Of a DNA stretch of 64,000 nt, positions 7,851 to 16,122 are shown in pieces. Position numbers and translations under genes: made by a program. Source of the DNA: CAVTJL01 sp963735065 (lineage in GTDB: Bacteria > Pseudomonadota > Alphaproteobacteria > Geminicoccales > Geminicoccaceae); the NCBI GenBank assembly GCA_963735065.1, contig CAVTJL010000001.1, forward strand, positions 1,240,001-1,304,000. The letters are read 5' to 3'. Under the pieces are notes generated by a model. That model was not told the origin of the DNA, ran no database searches, and saw only the letters and a list, made by a program, of their open reading frames with translations. Numbering within the stretch: position 1 is the stretch's first letter; every line of letters starts with the position of its first letter.

Positions 7851-9416
7851 TCAGGGCGTAGAGCCACTCGTAGGCGGCTGGGCGCTCGCTCCTCCACTCG
7901 CCCCGGCGCTCCCCTGGGCGCGGGCAGCTTCCAATGCCCGTTGCGCCTCCACTAGCGCGAGCTGCGCCTGGAGCTCGCTCGCTCGCGCATTGATCAGCGC
8001 CGCGGCCTGATTGTCGTAGTTTACCCGAAGTTGCAAGATCTCCGCGGGGACAGATACGATTGCCTTTGCGACGTCTACCGGGATGCTAGCAACTGTGGCC
8101 ACCTCACTCGGCTCATCCGCCGAATAGTCGCTCAACATGCCGTCCTTGAAAGTATAGGCAAGCGTGGTCGTCGTGAATGCACCAGCACTGATCGGCAGTA
8201 CGTAGCTAGCCGATGAGTCAGGTAAAGCCGCGACAGTAGACTGGGCATCTGGTAACGACATGAAACAGGACTGTTCCATGTGAGTTTTGAGGTCTACTTG
8301 CGTCTTCGGCGAAACCGAGAAGACAACCTGTTTTGGCACCCGATAGACGATTCCATGAGCTATATATTCCTTGCCCAAAGTACCCGCTGCCGCATATGTC
8401 TTCGTGATTTTTCCACTTCCGGCCACGCTTAAATCTCTACCATAATTTGTCGTGCCATCATCTGGCATGGTGCTAAACGACCCCGTCGAGGTATTTACCG
8501 AAACGACAATATTCGGCATATGAGAAGACAGACGACCCAACGCTGCCACTGTTTCTTGCTTGCTGGTGGGGTCGAATATAACTGAATATTGATAGCTGCT
8601 CTTGCCGCACCACTCCGGATAGCTTGCCTTCTTCTCCAAAAGCGCAGCCGTCTGCGTAGGCAAGCCCGGTACAGGCGCCGGAAGAAACAAGGCGAGGGCC
8701 GAAGCGACGCTGACGATGATCTCTGGTAGCTCGCTCTTCTCGGTGGCACTTGCCGTTGACAGCATATCGTTGCTGAGGGAAATTTTAATGTTGTCGTCTC
8801 GGGTTGGGTCGTGGGCGAGCGCGGCCGAGTATCGGAACTTCGGATCGGGCACGGGAGGCAGTACGGTAAAGGTCGCTCCTTCTACCGTTTTGCCCATCTC
8901 TTGGGCCGCTTGCTCCGCTGCTGTCTCCGCAGCCTTAGCAGCCTTCTGGTCCGCGGCGAGCTTTGCCGTGAGATAGGCAACGCGAGCCTTGTCCAGCTCA
9001 ACCTGTTTGGTCAGTTCGTCCTTCGCGGCGGTGCCGGCCGCATGATCCAGCGCCCCCTGGTCTGCCAGCTGCCGGTCCTTCGCAAGAGCCAGAGCCGAGG
9101 TATCCGAGTTGAGAGGCGCGGCGGCAGCTGACGCTGCCTTGCGGGCAACCGTCACATCCTGGGTTGTGATCGTTTTCCGAGAGGCGGTAAGTTGCACCTG
9201 GGCTTTAGGGAGAGAGTAGACAATCCCCTGGGCGGCTGGCGCAGTATTGGTGCTATCTCGGGCGTTCTCAGGCGCGATCTGATCGGCCTCGGCCTCCGTA
9301 GGCAACGGGGTCGAGGTGATAACGTCAGAGCATCCAGAGAGCGCCGCGAGAGAAATAATCGATAAGACGATCATTATAAGTGAATTTATATTGATCGTAT
9401 TCTTCCCGCCTATCAC
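7851..9416 (-). CDS. Large predicted lipoprotein of unknown function
   Basis: From the GTG at 9416 the product has 521 residues and begins with a lipoprotein signal (hydrophobic IMIVLSIISLAALSGC, lipobox LSGC), giving a cysteine-anchored envelope protein. An alanine/lysine/glutamate-rich coiled-coil-like region follows (roughly residues 90-190 after the anchor), then two beta-rich stretches that both contain a 'HGIVYR/QGIVYS-PK-QV' pattern, and a second helical tail ending in A/G/S-rich sequence. That internal echo suggests a duplicated domain. The open frame continues to a TTG at 9683 with an AAGGGA site, so the start is not settled; the lipobox argues for the shorter form. No family recognised. 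Composition is clearly less GC-rich than its surroundings. Confidence 0.65.
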   Translation of the reverse strand: MIGGKNTININSLIMIVLSIISLAALSGCSDVITSTPLPTEAEADQIAPENARDSTNTAPAAQGIVYSLPKAQVQLTASRKTITTQDVTVARKAASAAAAPLNSDTSALALAKDRQLADQGALDHAAGTAAKDELTKQVELDKARVAYLTAKLAADQKAAKAAETAAEQAAQEMGKTVEGATFTVLPPVPDPKFRYSAALAHDPTRDDNIKISLSNDMLSTASATEKSELPEIIVSVASALALFLPAPVPGLPTQTAALLEKKASYPEWCGKSSYQYSVIFDPTSKQETVAALGRLSSHMPNIVVSVNTSTGSFSTMPDDGTTNYGRDLSVAGSGKITKTYAAAGTLGKEYIAHGIVYRVPKQVVFSVSPKTQVDLKTHMEQSCFMSLPDAQSTVAALPDSSASYVLPISAGAFTTTTLAYTFKDGMLSDYSADEPSEVATVASIPVDVAKAIVSVPAEILQLRVNYDNQAAALINARASELQAQLALVEAQRALEAARAQGSAGASGGASAQPPTSGSTP

Positions 9417-9806
9417 TTCCTGATCGATTGATGTCGAGGACTCAAAGTCTACATTTGCCGAGATCCGACCGTGTGCTTTTACATTTCTACGGTTTTGCAC
9501 GTAGAGAAGGATCATTTTAATGCTTGCAGCTAAGTGAAGGGAGATCAACACTGTCTTTCCAGTTTTTCTTTCTTCGTGTGCACAACGGGCATCGGTAAAG
9601 GCGAGCCGGCTCGATATGAAGATTGGGCAGATGCATACGGCTTGCTCGCCGAAAGGTTTACTGTCGCGTGAGCAGGCCGTCAACCACTAATCCCTTTACT
9701 AATTAGCTGGATAAGACCTAACTCTCGCAAACGGAAGGAGGGGGAGCTGTTGTTTCTACCTCACCTAGGTCGGGCGGGACGTTCCCAGTATCCTGGAAGG
9801 GATGTC

Positions 9807-10052
9807 ATGCGCGAGATCGGCGCGTTCGAGGCCAAGACAAAGCTCGGCCAGCTCCTCGATCGGGTCGAGGCCGGCGAGGAGATCGTCATCACCCGGCATG
9901 GCAAGGTGGTGGCCAAGCTGGTGCCGCCCGATGGGCCGGGCATCGACCGCGAGCGGGCGCGTGCCGCCGCACGGCGCACACGCGTGATGCGCAAAGGCGT
10001 CACGCTCGGCGGGTTGCGGATCAAAGATCTCATCAACGAAGGCCGCCCGTGA
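9807..10052 (+). CDS. vapB: VapB/Phd-family antitoxin, copy 2
   Basis: 81 residues beginning MREIGAFEAKTKLGQLLDRV, the Phd/YefM-type DNA-binding region, with a basic C-terminal half (RERARAAARRTRVMRKG) that would contact the toxin. A ggaaggga site precedes the ATG. Its stop overlaps the GTG of vapC by GTGA, the normal arrangement for coupled antitoxin-toxin synthesis. It differs from the copy at 6812 mainly in residues 4-6 and 40-45. Expected to repress its own promoter with VapC as corepressor; no operator was identified. Confidence 0.9.
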   Translation: MREIGAFEAKTKLGQLLDRVEAGEEIVITRHGKVVAKLVPPDGPGIDRERARAAARRTRVMRKGVTLGGLRIKDLINEGRP

Positions 10053-10468
10053 GCCTCGTGCTCGACACGTCGGTCACGATGGCATGGTATTTCGAGGATG
10101 AGTCGACGGCGGCGACGGAAGGCGTGCTCGACCGCGTGACCGAGACGGGCGCCGTCGTGCCGACGCTGTGGCGGCTCGAGGTGGGCAACACGTTGCAGAT
10201 GGCGATCCGGCGCAAGCGCATCGATGCGGCCTACCGCGATGCCGTGCTGACCGAGCTGGCGGCCATGCCGATCGCCGTCGATCCGGCAACCGATGTCCAT
10301 GCCTGGACCACGGCGCTGCGTCTGTCCGAGCGCTTCGACCTGACCCTCTATGATGCGGTCTTTCTCGAGCTGGCGCAGCGTCGTGCCCTGCCGCTCGCTA
10401 CGCTCGATCGCGAGCTGCGCGCGGCGGGGTCGCGGCTCGGCGTGGAGCTGCTCGGTACCACGAGTTGA
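10049..10468 (+). CDS. vapC: VapC PIN-domain ribonuclease toxin
   Basis: 139 residues with the four acidic residues of the PIN active site in order: D6 (LVLDTS), E44 (WRLEVGN), D102 (LYDAVFLELA) and D120 (ATLDREL). Length and layout match VapC toxins, magnesium-dependent RNases that cleave tRNA or rRNA and are neutralised by VapB. The GTG start overlaps the vapB stop. This is the intact copy of the two in the window. The serine hydrolase frame begins directly behind it, in the same reading frame after the TGA. Confidence 0.9.
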   Translation: MSLVLDTSVTMAWYFEDESTAATEGVLDRVTETGAVVPTLWRLEVGNTLQMAIRRKRIDAAYRDAVLTELAAMPIAVDPATDVHAWTTALRLSERFDLTLYDAVFLELAQRRALPLATLDRELRAAGSRLGVELLGTTS

Positions 10469-10627
10469 CCGGTTGCTCAGGCTCCGCGAGGACGGCTGTC
10501 CGACGGGAGAGGGGGAAGCCATGGCGGACGACCCGATGAGCCGGTCCGCGACGGCCATGTCCCAGGCATCGAATGGGACGAGGCGGGGCCGGAGAGATTT
10601 GGCTGGTCGCCGCAAAAGCTCGCCTCG

Positions 10628-11518
10628 TTGCCTCGAGAGATCTCGGGCGGGGGATCGACGGCGCTCATGGTCGTCCAGGGCGGCAGCGTCGTCTTTCGCT
10701 GGGGCGAGGTGGCGCGGAAGTGCTCCGTCGCATCCGTGCGTAAGAGTCTCATCAACGTCCTCTATGGCATCTACCTCGCAGAGGAAAAAATCGGGCTCGA
10801 CGCGACGCTGGCGGAGCTGGGGATCGATGACGAGGAGCCGCTGACGCCGGTCGAGAAGCAGGCGACCGTGAAGGATCTCCTGCGGGCGCGATCGGGTGTC
10901 TATTTGCCGTCGGTCTACAACACCGACAGAGGGCGGCCCCCAAGAGGAAGCCATCGGCCCGGAACACACTGGTTCTACAACAACTGGGACTTCAACGTGC
11001 TCGGGACCATTCTCGAGCGCCAGACCGGTGAGGATCTTTTCGAGGCCTTCGCCTCGCGCCTTGCGGCTCCGCTCGGCATGCAGGACTTCGTGCCGTCCGA
11101 CGGTTTTTTCCAGCGCGGCCCGGAGTCCCGGCATCCGGTCTACAAGCTTCGCATGACGGCGCGCGACCTCGCCCGCGTCGGGCTTCTTTATCTGCGCGGG
11201 GGCCGCTGGGGGTCGAGGCAGCTCGTGCCGGAGAGCTGGGTGTGCCAGAGCACGCGCGCCCAGTCCGATCTCGGCGGCGGGCGCGGCTATGGCTATCTGT
11301 GGTGGACCGCGGAGGCCGACGCTCCTGGCGATCCCATGAGCACCCATCTGCCCATGGTCTATGCGAGCGGGTTCGGCGGGCAGTACATCATCATCGTGCC
11401 GGCGCTGGATCTCGCCCTGGTGCACAGGGTGGCCAGGGTCGACTACGGCATCAGCCACGCGCGCATGGGGGAGATTCTGCGGCAGGTGCTGGCGGCGGCA
11501 CCCGGCGCGGCCAAGTAA
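10628..11518 (+). CDS. Beta-lactamase-family serine hydrolase, probably 5'-truncated
   Basis: 296 residues from a TTG. S36-V-R-K39 is the SxxK nucleophile motif of class C beta-lactamase/DD-peptidase-like hydrolases, HWFYNNWDFNVLG supplies the YxN element, and YGYLWW and GFGGQYIIIVP are typical later blocks. Likely an esterase or peptidase, not a resistance enzyme. Family-like sequence (EWDEAGPERFGWSPQKL) continues upstream of the TTG in the same frame back to about 10550 without any ATG or GTG, and the frame finally meets the vapC stop. The natural N-terminus, which usually includes a signal peptide, therefore seems to have been removed when vapBC arrived. Possibly non-functional. Confidence 0.7.
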   Translation: MPREISGGGSTALMVVQGGSVVFRWGEVARKCSVASVRKSLINVLYGIYLAEEKIGLDATLAELGIDDEEPLTPVEKQATVKDLLRARSGVYLPSVYNTDRGRPPRGSHRPGTHWFYNNWDFNVLGTILERQTGEDLFEAFASRLAAPLGMQDFVPSDGFFQRGPESRHPVYKLRMTARDLARVGLLYLRGGRWGSRQLVPESWVCQSTRAQSDLGGGRGYGYLWWTAEADAPGDPMSTHLPMVYASGFGGQYIIIVPALDLALVHRVARVDYGISHARMGEILRQVLAAAPGAAK

Positions 11519-11529
11519 CAAAAAGAGCC

Positions 11530-12267
11530 TCAGGAGAAGAGCGCGCCGCCGTTGACCGGGATCGTCTGGCCGGTGATGAAGCCGTTGCCGACGAGCAGCA
11601 TGACCGCCTGGGCGATCTCGTCGCCCGTTCCGACCCGTCCGACCGGGATGCGGGCGGGGACGCCGGCCTCGATCAAGGGCTTGCCCATGTCGGTGTCGAT
11701 CAGGCCCGGCGCCACCGCGTTGACCGTGACGCCCTCGGGTGCCAGCCGCACGGCGTAGGCGCGCGTCAGGCCTTCGAGCCCGGCCTTGGACGTGCCGTAG
11801 GCGATGCTGACCGAGCCGGCGCCGACGCGCGCCCCGATCGAGGACATGTTGACGATCCGGCCCCAGCGCCGCGCCCGCATGCCGGGCAGGACGGCCTGGG
11901 TGCAGAGAAAGGCGGATTTCAGGTTCACGGCGATGGTCCGGTCGAAATCCTCTTCCGTGATGTCGTCGAGGCCGCGCATCGTCGCCATGCCGGCGTTGTT
12001 GACGAGAATATCGACCGGGCCGAGGCGCTCCTCGACCTCGCGGACCATGCTCTGCACGGCGGTGCCGAGCGAGACGTCGGCGGCGAACGCCTCGGCCCGA
12101 CCACCGCGCTCGCGAATGGTTTTTACGACGGCCGCCGCCTGCCCGCTCTGCTCACGATAGTTGACGGCGACCTTCGCCCCCGCCTCGGCCAGGGCAAGGG
12201 CGATAGCAGCGCCGATGCCGCGCGAGCCGCCGGTGACCAGAGCGACGCGGTCCTTCAGTTGGGACAT
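11530..12267 (-). CDS. SDR-family oxidoreductase (FabG-like)
   Basis: 245 residues of the classical short-chain dehydrogenase family: TGGSRGIG cofactor loop near residue 13, NNAG at about 90, catalytic serine in NMSSIG and the YGTSK pair (Tyr/Lys). It closely resembles 3-oxoacyl-ACP reductases, but with no fatty-acid genes nearby it is more likely a dedicated ketone/alcohol dehydrogenase. The start is the ATG at 12267 (MSQLKDRVALVTGG) preceded by GGAAGG. It converges with the serine hydrolase, leaving 11 bases between the stops. Confidence 0.85.
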   Translation of the reverse strand: MSQLKDRVALVTGGSRGIGAAIALALAEAGAKVAVNYREQSGQAAAVVKTIRERGGRAEAFAADVSLGTAVQSMVREVEERLGPVDILVNNAGMATMRGLDDITEEDFDRTIAVNLKSAFLCTQAVLPGMRARRWGRIVNMSSIGARVGAGSVSIAYGTSKAGLEGLTRAYAVRLAPEGVTVNAVAPGLIDTDMGKPLIEAGVPARIPVGRVGTGDEIAQAVMLLVGNGFITGQTIPVNGGALFS

Positions 12268-12504
12268 GCCGGTTTCCTTCCTGACGATGGGCAGCAAGCG
12301 TGCAGACGACGCCGACTGAAGATGGAGGGTCATCCCGCTGAATGTGAGACGCTCGGCATCGCGCAGGGCGCGGCGCAGGCTCGAGGGCCAAGAGCCAGCT
12401 GCTCCCGGCCGTGCCACAGGTCCTGTCCGCCTTCATGGTCGATGCCGGGAGTCCCAGGCGGGTGGCGGTGAGGCGCCTGCCTGCTCGTCTCGTGCGACGA
12501 CGGG

Positions 12505-13695
12505 TCAGCCCGCGACGGCCACCTGGGCCCTTTGCCTGACGGTCAGGCTTTCGTGCAGCCGTGCTGGAAGGGCAAGACTGGCCATGGCCAGGAGCGCGAT
12601 GACGGTCGCGGTCGATTCACGCCAGGGGCCGAGATGCCACTCGGCCGCGATCAGCAGGTAGATGAGCACCACATGATAGGCAAAGACCTGCAGCGAATGG
12701 CGGCCCAGCAGGCGCAGGAACGACCAGTCGAGAAGCCGATGGAGGAGACGGGAAGTGGGCTTGGCGCCGGGCAGGCTCGCCTCCCGCCCGGATATGAGCA
12801 GCCAGCCGACGAGATAGGCCAGCGCTGCGAAGTTCACGACGAGAAGGAGGCCGAGGTCCTCGCGTTCGCCCAGCATGTCCCAGACGGCGTTGACCTCGGG
12901 CGGCAGATAGCCCCGCCCTCCAAGCGATCGCATGGCGACGATCGCGGCGACGATGCACCCGGCGGCGATGGCGGGCCCCGGGCGGTCGGGCCGCATCACG
13001 CGGTGCCAGTCGATCCTGCCGGAGGCGGTGAGCGTGCCCAGAACGAGACCGGCCATGAACGGCACCTGCCAGGCGAACGGGTTGAAGAAGGACCCGTAGT
13101 GAAGACCCGGCTGCAGCGCATTGAGCGCGGCATCCACGCCGCCGATGATCAGGGCACCCCCGCCGAGCTGCGCGGCCGTCCAGGACAGCACGGAGAGCCC
13201 GATGACCAAGCCCCAGCGCCCCCTGGCCGTCAGCCAGACAAGCGGGGGCGCCACCAGCAGATAGAGGACATATTGCGGCAGGATGTCCATGAACGGCGGC
13301 TGCAGCAGGAAGATGGCGCCAGCAGCTGCCGAGCCGACGCTCGGCTCGGCTAGCGGCCCCAGCGTCTTGGACCAGAAAATGGAGGCGCCCGGGAGCGTCA
13401 GGGCGAAAGACAGCACGATCGCGAGGCAGCAGAGTGCGTAGATGTAGATCTCGAAGGCGCGCCGCCGCATGCGGCTGGCAGCCGCTCCGAAGCCATTGCG
13501 CCTGAGATGCGCGGTGTAGACCAGGCCGGCCAGCAGACCGGAGAGGAACACGAAGCCCTGCGCGTCCACGCCCAGGGCGTACTCGAACCTGGTAAAGCTC
13601 TGAAGCGTGATCCTTCTTGGAAAAGCGAGGTGATTCAACAGCATGATGACGAGGAAGTAGCCCCGCAAGCCGTCGAGCTTAGCGATCCGACCCAT
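12505..13695 (-). CDS. opgC: OpgC-type acyltransferase family membrane protein
   Basis: 396 residues with about ten transmembrane helices. It opens MGRIAKLDGLRGYFLVIMLLNHLAFP, the hallmark of the OpgC branch of membrane acyltransferases that decorate periplasmic glucans with succinyl groups. GVDAQGFVFLSGLLAGLVY and the C-terminal LGRHSLQVFAYHVVLIY are also characteristic. AGGGAG directly precedes the ATG. No OpgG/H glucan synthase genes are in the window, so the acceptor is uncertain; related proteins act on other polysaccharides. Confidence 0.8.
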   Translation of the reverse strand: MGRIAKLDGLRGYFLVIMLLNHLAFPRRITLQSFTRFEYALGVDAQGFVFLSGLLAGLVYTAHLRRNGFGAAASRMRRRAFEIYIYALCCLAIVLSFALTLPGASIFWSKTLGPLAEPSVGSAAAGAIFLLQPPFMDILPQYVLYLLVAPPLVWLTARGRWGLVIGLSVLSWTAAQLGGGALIIGGVDAALNALQPGLHYGSFFNPFAWQVPFMAGLVLGTLTASGRIDWHRVMRPDRPGPAIAAGCIVAAIVAMRSLGGRGYLPPEVNAVWDMLGEREDLGLLLVVNFAALAYLVGWLLISGREASLPGAKPTSRLLHRLLDWSFLRLLGRHSLQVFAYHVVLIYLLIAAEWHLGPWRESTATVIALLAMASLALPARLHESLTVRQRAQVAVAG

Positions 13696-14597
13696 CTTCT
13701 CCCTCGCTCCTTGAAGAAGCGCTTCGGCGCGCTCGGCTTCTAGGGCTTGTGTGCAAGTGACGTGAAGCTGCCTGGTCTATTCCATCCTGCGCGCCCACGG
13801 GGGACGAGCCATCTGGCGAATGTTCCGGCTGAATGAGGGGCGCCGGGCGGTAGTCGAGCCACGGTTGTGAGAGGTCTGCGCCCGGACACGGAGCGTGACG
13901 GGCGACATCGTCCACCGGCTACGCGAAGACCATCGCCGGCGTGCCTTCTCATTCGAGCGTGGGCCCTAGGGCGCGGTCTCCGGCTCTTGGAGCCGTTGGA
14001 GCTGGGCCGATGCTGGCCATGCTGGCTGCGCCTTCGGCGATCTTGCCGCCTGCGCCCGCTCTGCGGAGATCGCCATGATCGACAGCTCCACGGTCAATCC
14101 GCGCTGCGCCGCCGGCGAGCACGAGGAGCGGCATCGGCGAGGTCTGTGCCCAAGGGAGCGCGCCCCGCGCGACGCCGTCGCGGCAGACGAGGGCGGCGGA
14201 GAGGTGCAGCGGGATCGCGGGGAAGAACAGGAAGGCGACACCGGGCCGGGCACCCCTCGAGCTCGCATGCAGCCTGTCGTCGTGCGGCTTGACCCGCGGC
14301 AGCCTGCTCGGGTGTGGGAGGTGGAGCTCTATCGGCGTGACCTCGGCATTTGTCGGAACGGTTGTGCGTCTTGCGGCTACGCTGCGATCATGCGTCCGAG
14401 TGGACCGGTTGTCATCGTGGCGTCAACTCGTCGCATACACGAGGCGCAGACGAGAGGCAGCTGATTCCGCCCAGCCCCTTTCGACGTGGACGTCACGCAG
14501 CCATGCCGATTATGCTGATCGCGCAGAAGATCGGCTGACGATGTGCTGGCAGGTCTGGAGTCGATGCACCGTGTGGCCGTCATACAGGGAGGGCGAC
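13696..14597. other. 900-bp region without an intact gene
   Basis: Several short open frames occur on both strands but none shows a ribosome site plus a coherent family pattern. The central part contains a probable decayed IS5-type transposase fragment (listed separately). The right end holds the leader of the DUF1326 gene. No tRNA or clear terminator was seen. Confidence 0.5.
14003..14240 (+). mobile_element. Decayed IS5-family transposase fragment (tentative)
   Basis: In one frame the sequence reads WADAG...EIAMIDSSTV, resembling the segment around the first catalytic aspartate of IS5-group DDE transposases (typically W-AG...-MIDST-V). The DNA about 100 bases later looks like the usual continuation but only with frame changes. 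No terminal inverted repeats were found. This rests on a short motif and is weak. Confidence 0.3.
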
Positions 14598-15224
14598 TTG
14601 GCAGCGCAGACCAAATGGCGTCTCACGGGCGACTACTTCGAGAACTGCAACTGCGATGTGGTGTGCCCGTGCCTCGTCTCGTCCATGGCGCCGAACACGG
14701 CGCTGCCGAGCCAGGGCGTCTGCGACGTGGCCATGGTCTTCCACATCGATGAGGGCCGGTATGGCGAGGTTCCGCTGGACGGGCTCAACGTCGCCGTGAT
14801 GAGCCACGCGCCGGGGCCCATGGCGGACGGCAACTGGACGGTGGCGGCCTATATCGACGAGCGCGCCGACGACGAGCAGACGGCGGCGCTCGGCGCCATC
14901 TTCGGCGGCAGCGAGGGCGGCCCGATGGCGCTCCTGGCGCCGCTGGTCGGCAAGCGCCTCGGCGTGAAGAAGGTGGCGATCAGCTACGCCATCAACGGCA
15001 ATGTCCGCTCGGCCGAGATCCCGAACATCCTGCACATGGCGGTGGAGCCGGCGGGCAGCATGCATGCCAGCGGCGAGAGCTGGGGTGCGATGGGCCATCC
15101 GGTGGCGCCGGACAGGCTGGCCTTCGCGATCGGCCGGGACGGCAGCACGTTCGCGGACCACGGCATGCGCTGGGACAACTCCGGCAAGAACGGCCACTAC
15201 GCGCCGATCAGCTGGTCGAGCTAG
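14598..15224 (+). CDS. DUF1326 domain-containing protein
   Basis: 208 residues opening with TKWRLTGDYFENCNCDVVCPC, the cysteine-rich signature of DUF1326 proteins (probable metal binding through the CNC...CPC cysteines). The rest alternates beta-rich segments; no signal peptide. The start is a TTG at 14598 with GGGAGGG six bases upstream; longer readings to 14289 are not protein-like. The next gene encodes a DUF2182 membrane protein, a recurrent partner, so the two probably work together in an unknown metal-related process. Confidence 0.8.
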   Translation: MAAQTKWRLTGDYFENCNCDVVCPCLVSSMAPNTALPSQGVCDVAMVFHIDEGRYGEVPLDGLNVAVMSHAPGPMADGNWTVAAYIDERADDEQTAALGAIFGGSEGGPMALLAPLVGKRLGVKKVAISYAINGNVRSAEIPNILHMAVEPAGSMHASGESWGAMGHPVAPDRLAFAIGRDGSTFADHGMRWDNSGKNGHYAPISWSS

Positions 15225-15298
15225 CGGGAGGCGGTCTCTTCGCGCCGCGGCCGCGATCCTCGCCGCGGCGCCATCGAGGGCCGTGAGGAGCGCCGCCA

Positions 15299-16114
15299 GT
15301 GGAACGCGCCGGAACCGACCTTTTATCGTTGCAGCGCAACGTCATCCTGGGCCTGCTCCTGGGAGTGGCGGCGATCGCCTGGGCGTGGCTCGTCTGGCTG
15401 GGGTCGGGCGCCGGGGGCGACATGGCGATGGGCTCGCCCACCATGGGCATGCGCGCCCCGCTCTTCCTTGCGATGTGGGTGGTCATGATGGTGGCGATGA
15501 TGTTCCCCACCGCCGCCCCCATGATCCTCGCCTTCCATCGCGTGCAGGCGGGCAAGCGCCAGCGCGGCGAGGCTTTCGTCGCGACCTGGGTGTTCGTTGC
15601 GGCCTACATGCTGGTGTGGGCGCTCTCGGGCATTCCAGCCTATGCGGGTGCTCTCGCCGCCGAGGCCGTCAGCGCCCGCTGGATGCTCGCACCGGCGACG
15701 GCCGCCCGCATCGGCGGGATCGTGCTGGTCGCGGCGGGCATCTATCAGCTCACCCCCCTCAAGGATCGCTGCCTCGCCAAGTGCCGCACGCCGCTCGGCT
15801 TCATCATGACGTCCTGGCGCGACGGGACGCTGGGTGCTGTGCGCATGGGCCTGGAGCACGGCACCTACTGCCTCGGCTGCTGCTGGCTGCTGTTCGTCAT
15901 TCTCTTTCCGCTCGGCATCATGAACATCGCGGCCATGGCGATTATCACGCTCGTGGTCTTCGCCGAGAAGACGCTGCCCTGGGGGCGCCCGATCGCGCGC
16001 GCGACGGCGGCAGCGCTGGTGGCCTATGGCATCCTGGTGCTGGCGGCACCGCAGGCCCTGCCCACCTTCATGACCGACGCCGGCATGGTCATGACCATGC
16101 CGGCCAAGCCCTGA
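15299..16114 (+). CDS. DUF2182 family polytopic membrane protein
   Basis: 271 residues, about six to seven helices, rich in methionine and histidine (MAMGSPTMGMRAPLFLAMWVVMMVAMMFPTAAP style blocks, a DRCLAKCRTP loop and a HGTYCLGCCW segment). These are the marks of DUF2182, described as predicted metal-binding integral membrane proteins. GTG start with GAGGAG upstream. It follows the DUF1326 gene by 74 bases and is probably cotranscribed. The Cys/His/Met content would suit copper or a similar soft metal, but this is inference. Confidence 0.8.
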   Translation: MERAGTDLLSLQRNVILGLLLGVAAIAWAWLVWLGSGAGGDMAMGSPTMGMRAPLFLAMWVVMMVAMMFPTAAPMILAFHRVQAGKRQRGEAFVATWVFVAAYMLVWALSGIPAYAGALAAEAVSARWMLAPATAARIGGIVLVAAGIYQLTPLKDRCLAKCRTPLGFIMTSWRDGTLGAVRMGLEHGTYCLGCCWLLFVILFPLGIMNIAAMAIITLVVFAEKTLPWGRPIARATAAALVAYGILVLAAPQALPTFMTDAGMVMTMPAKP

Positions 16115-16122
16115 GGCAGTCC

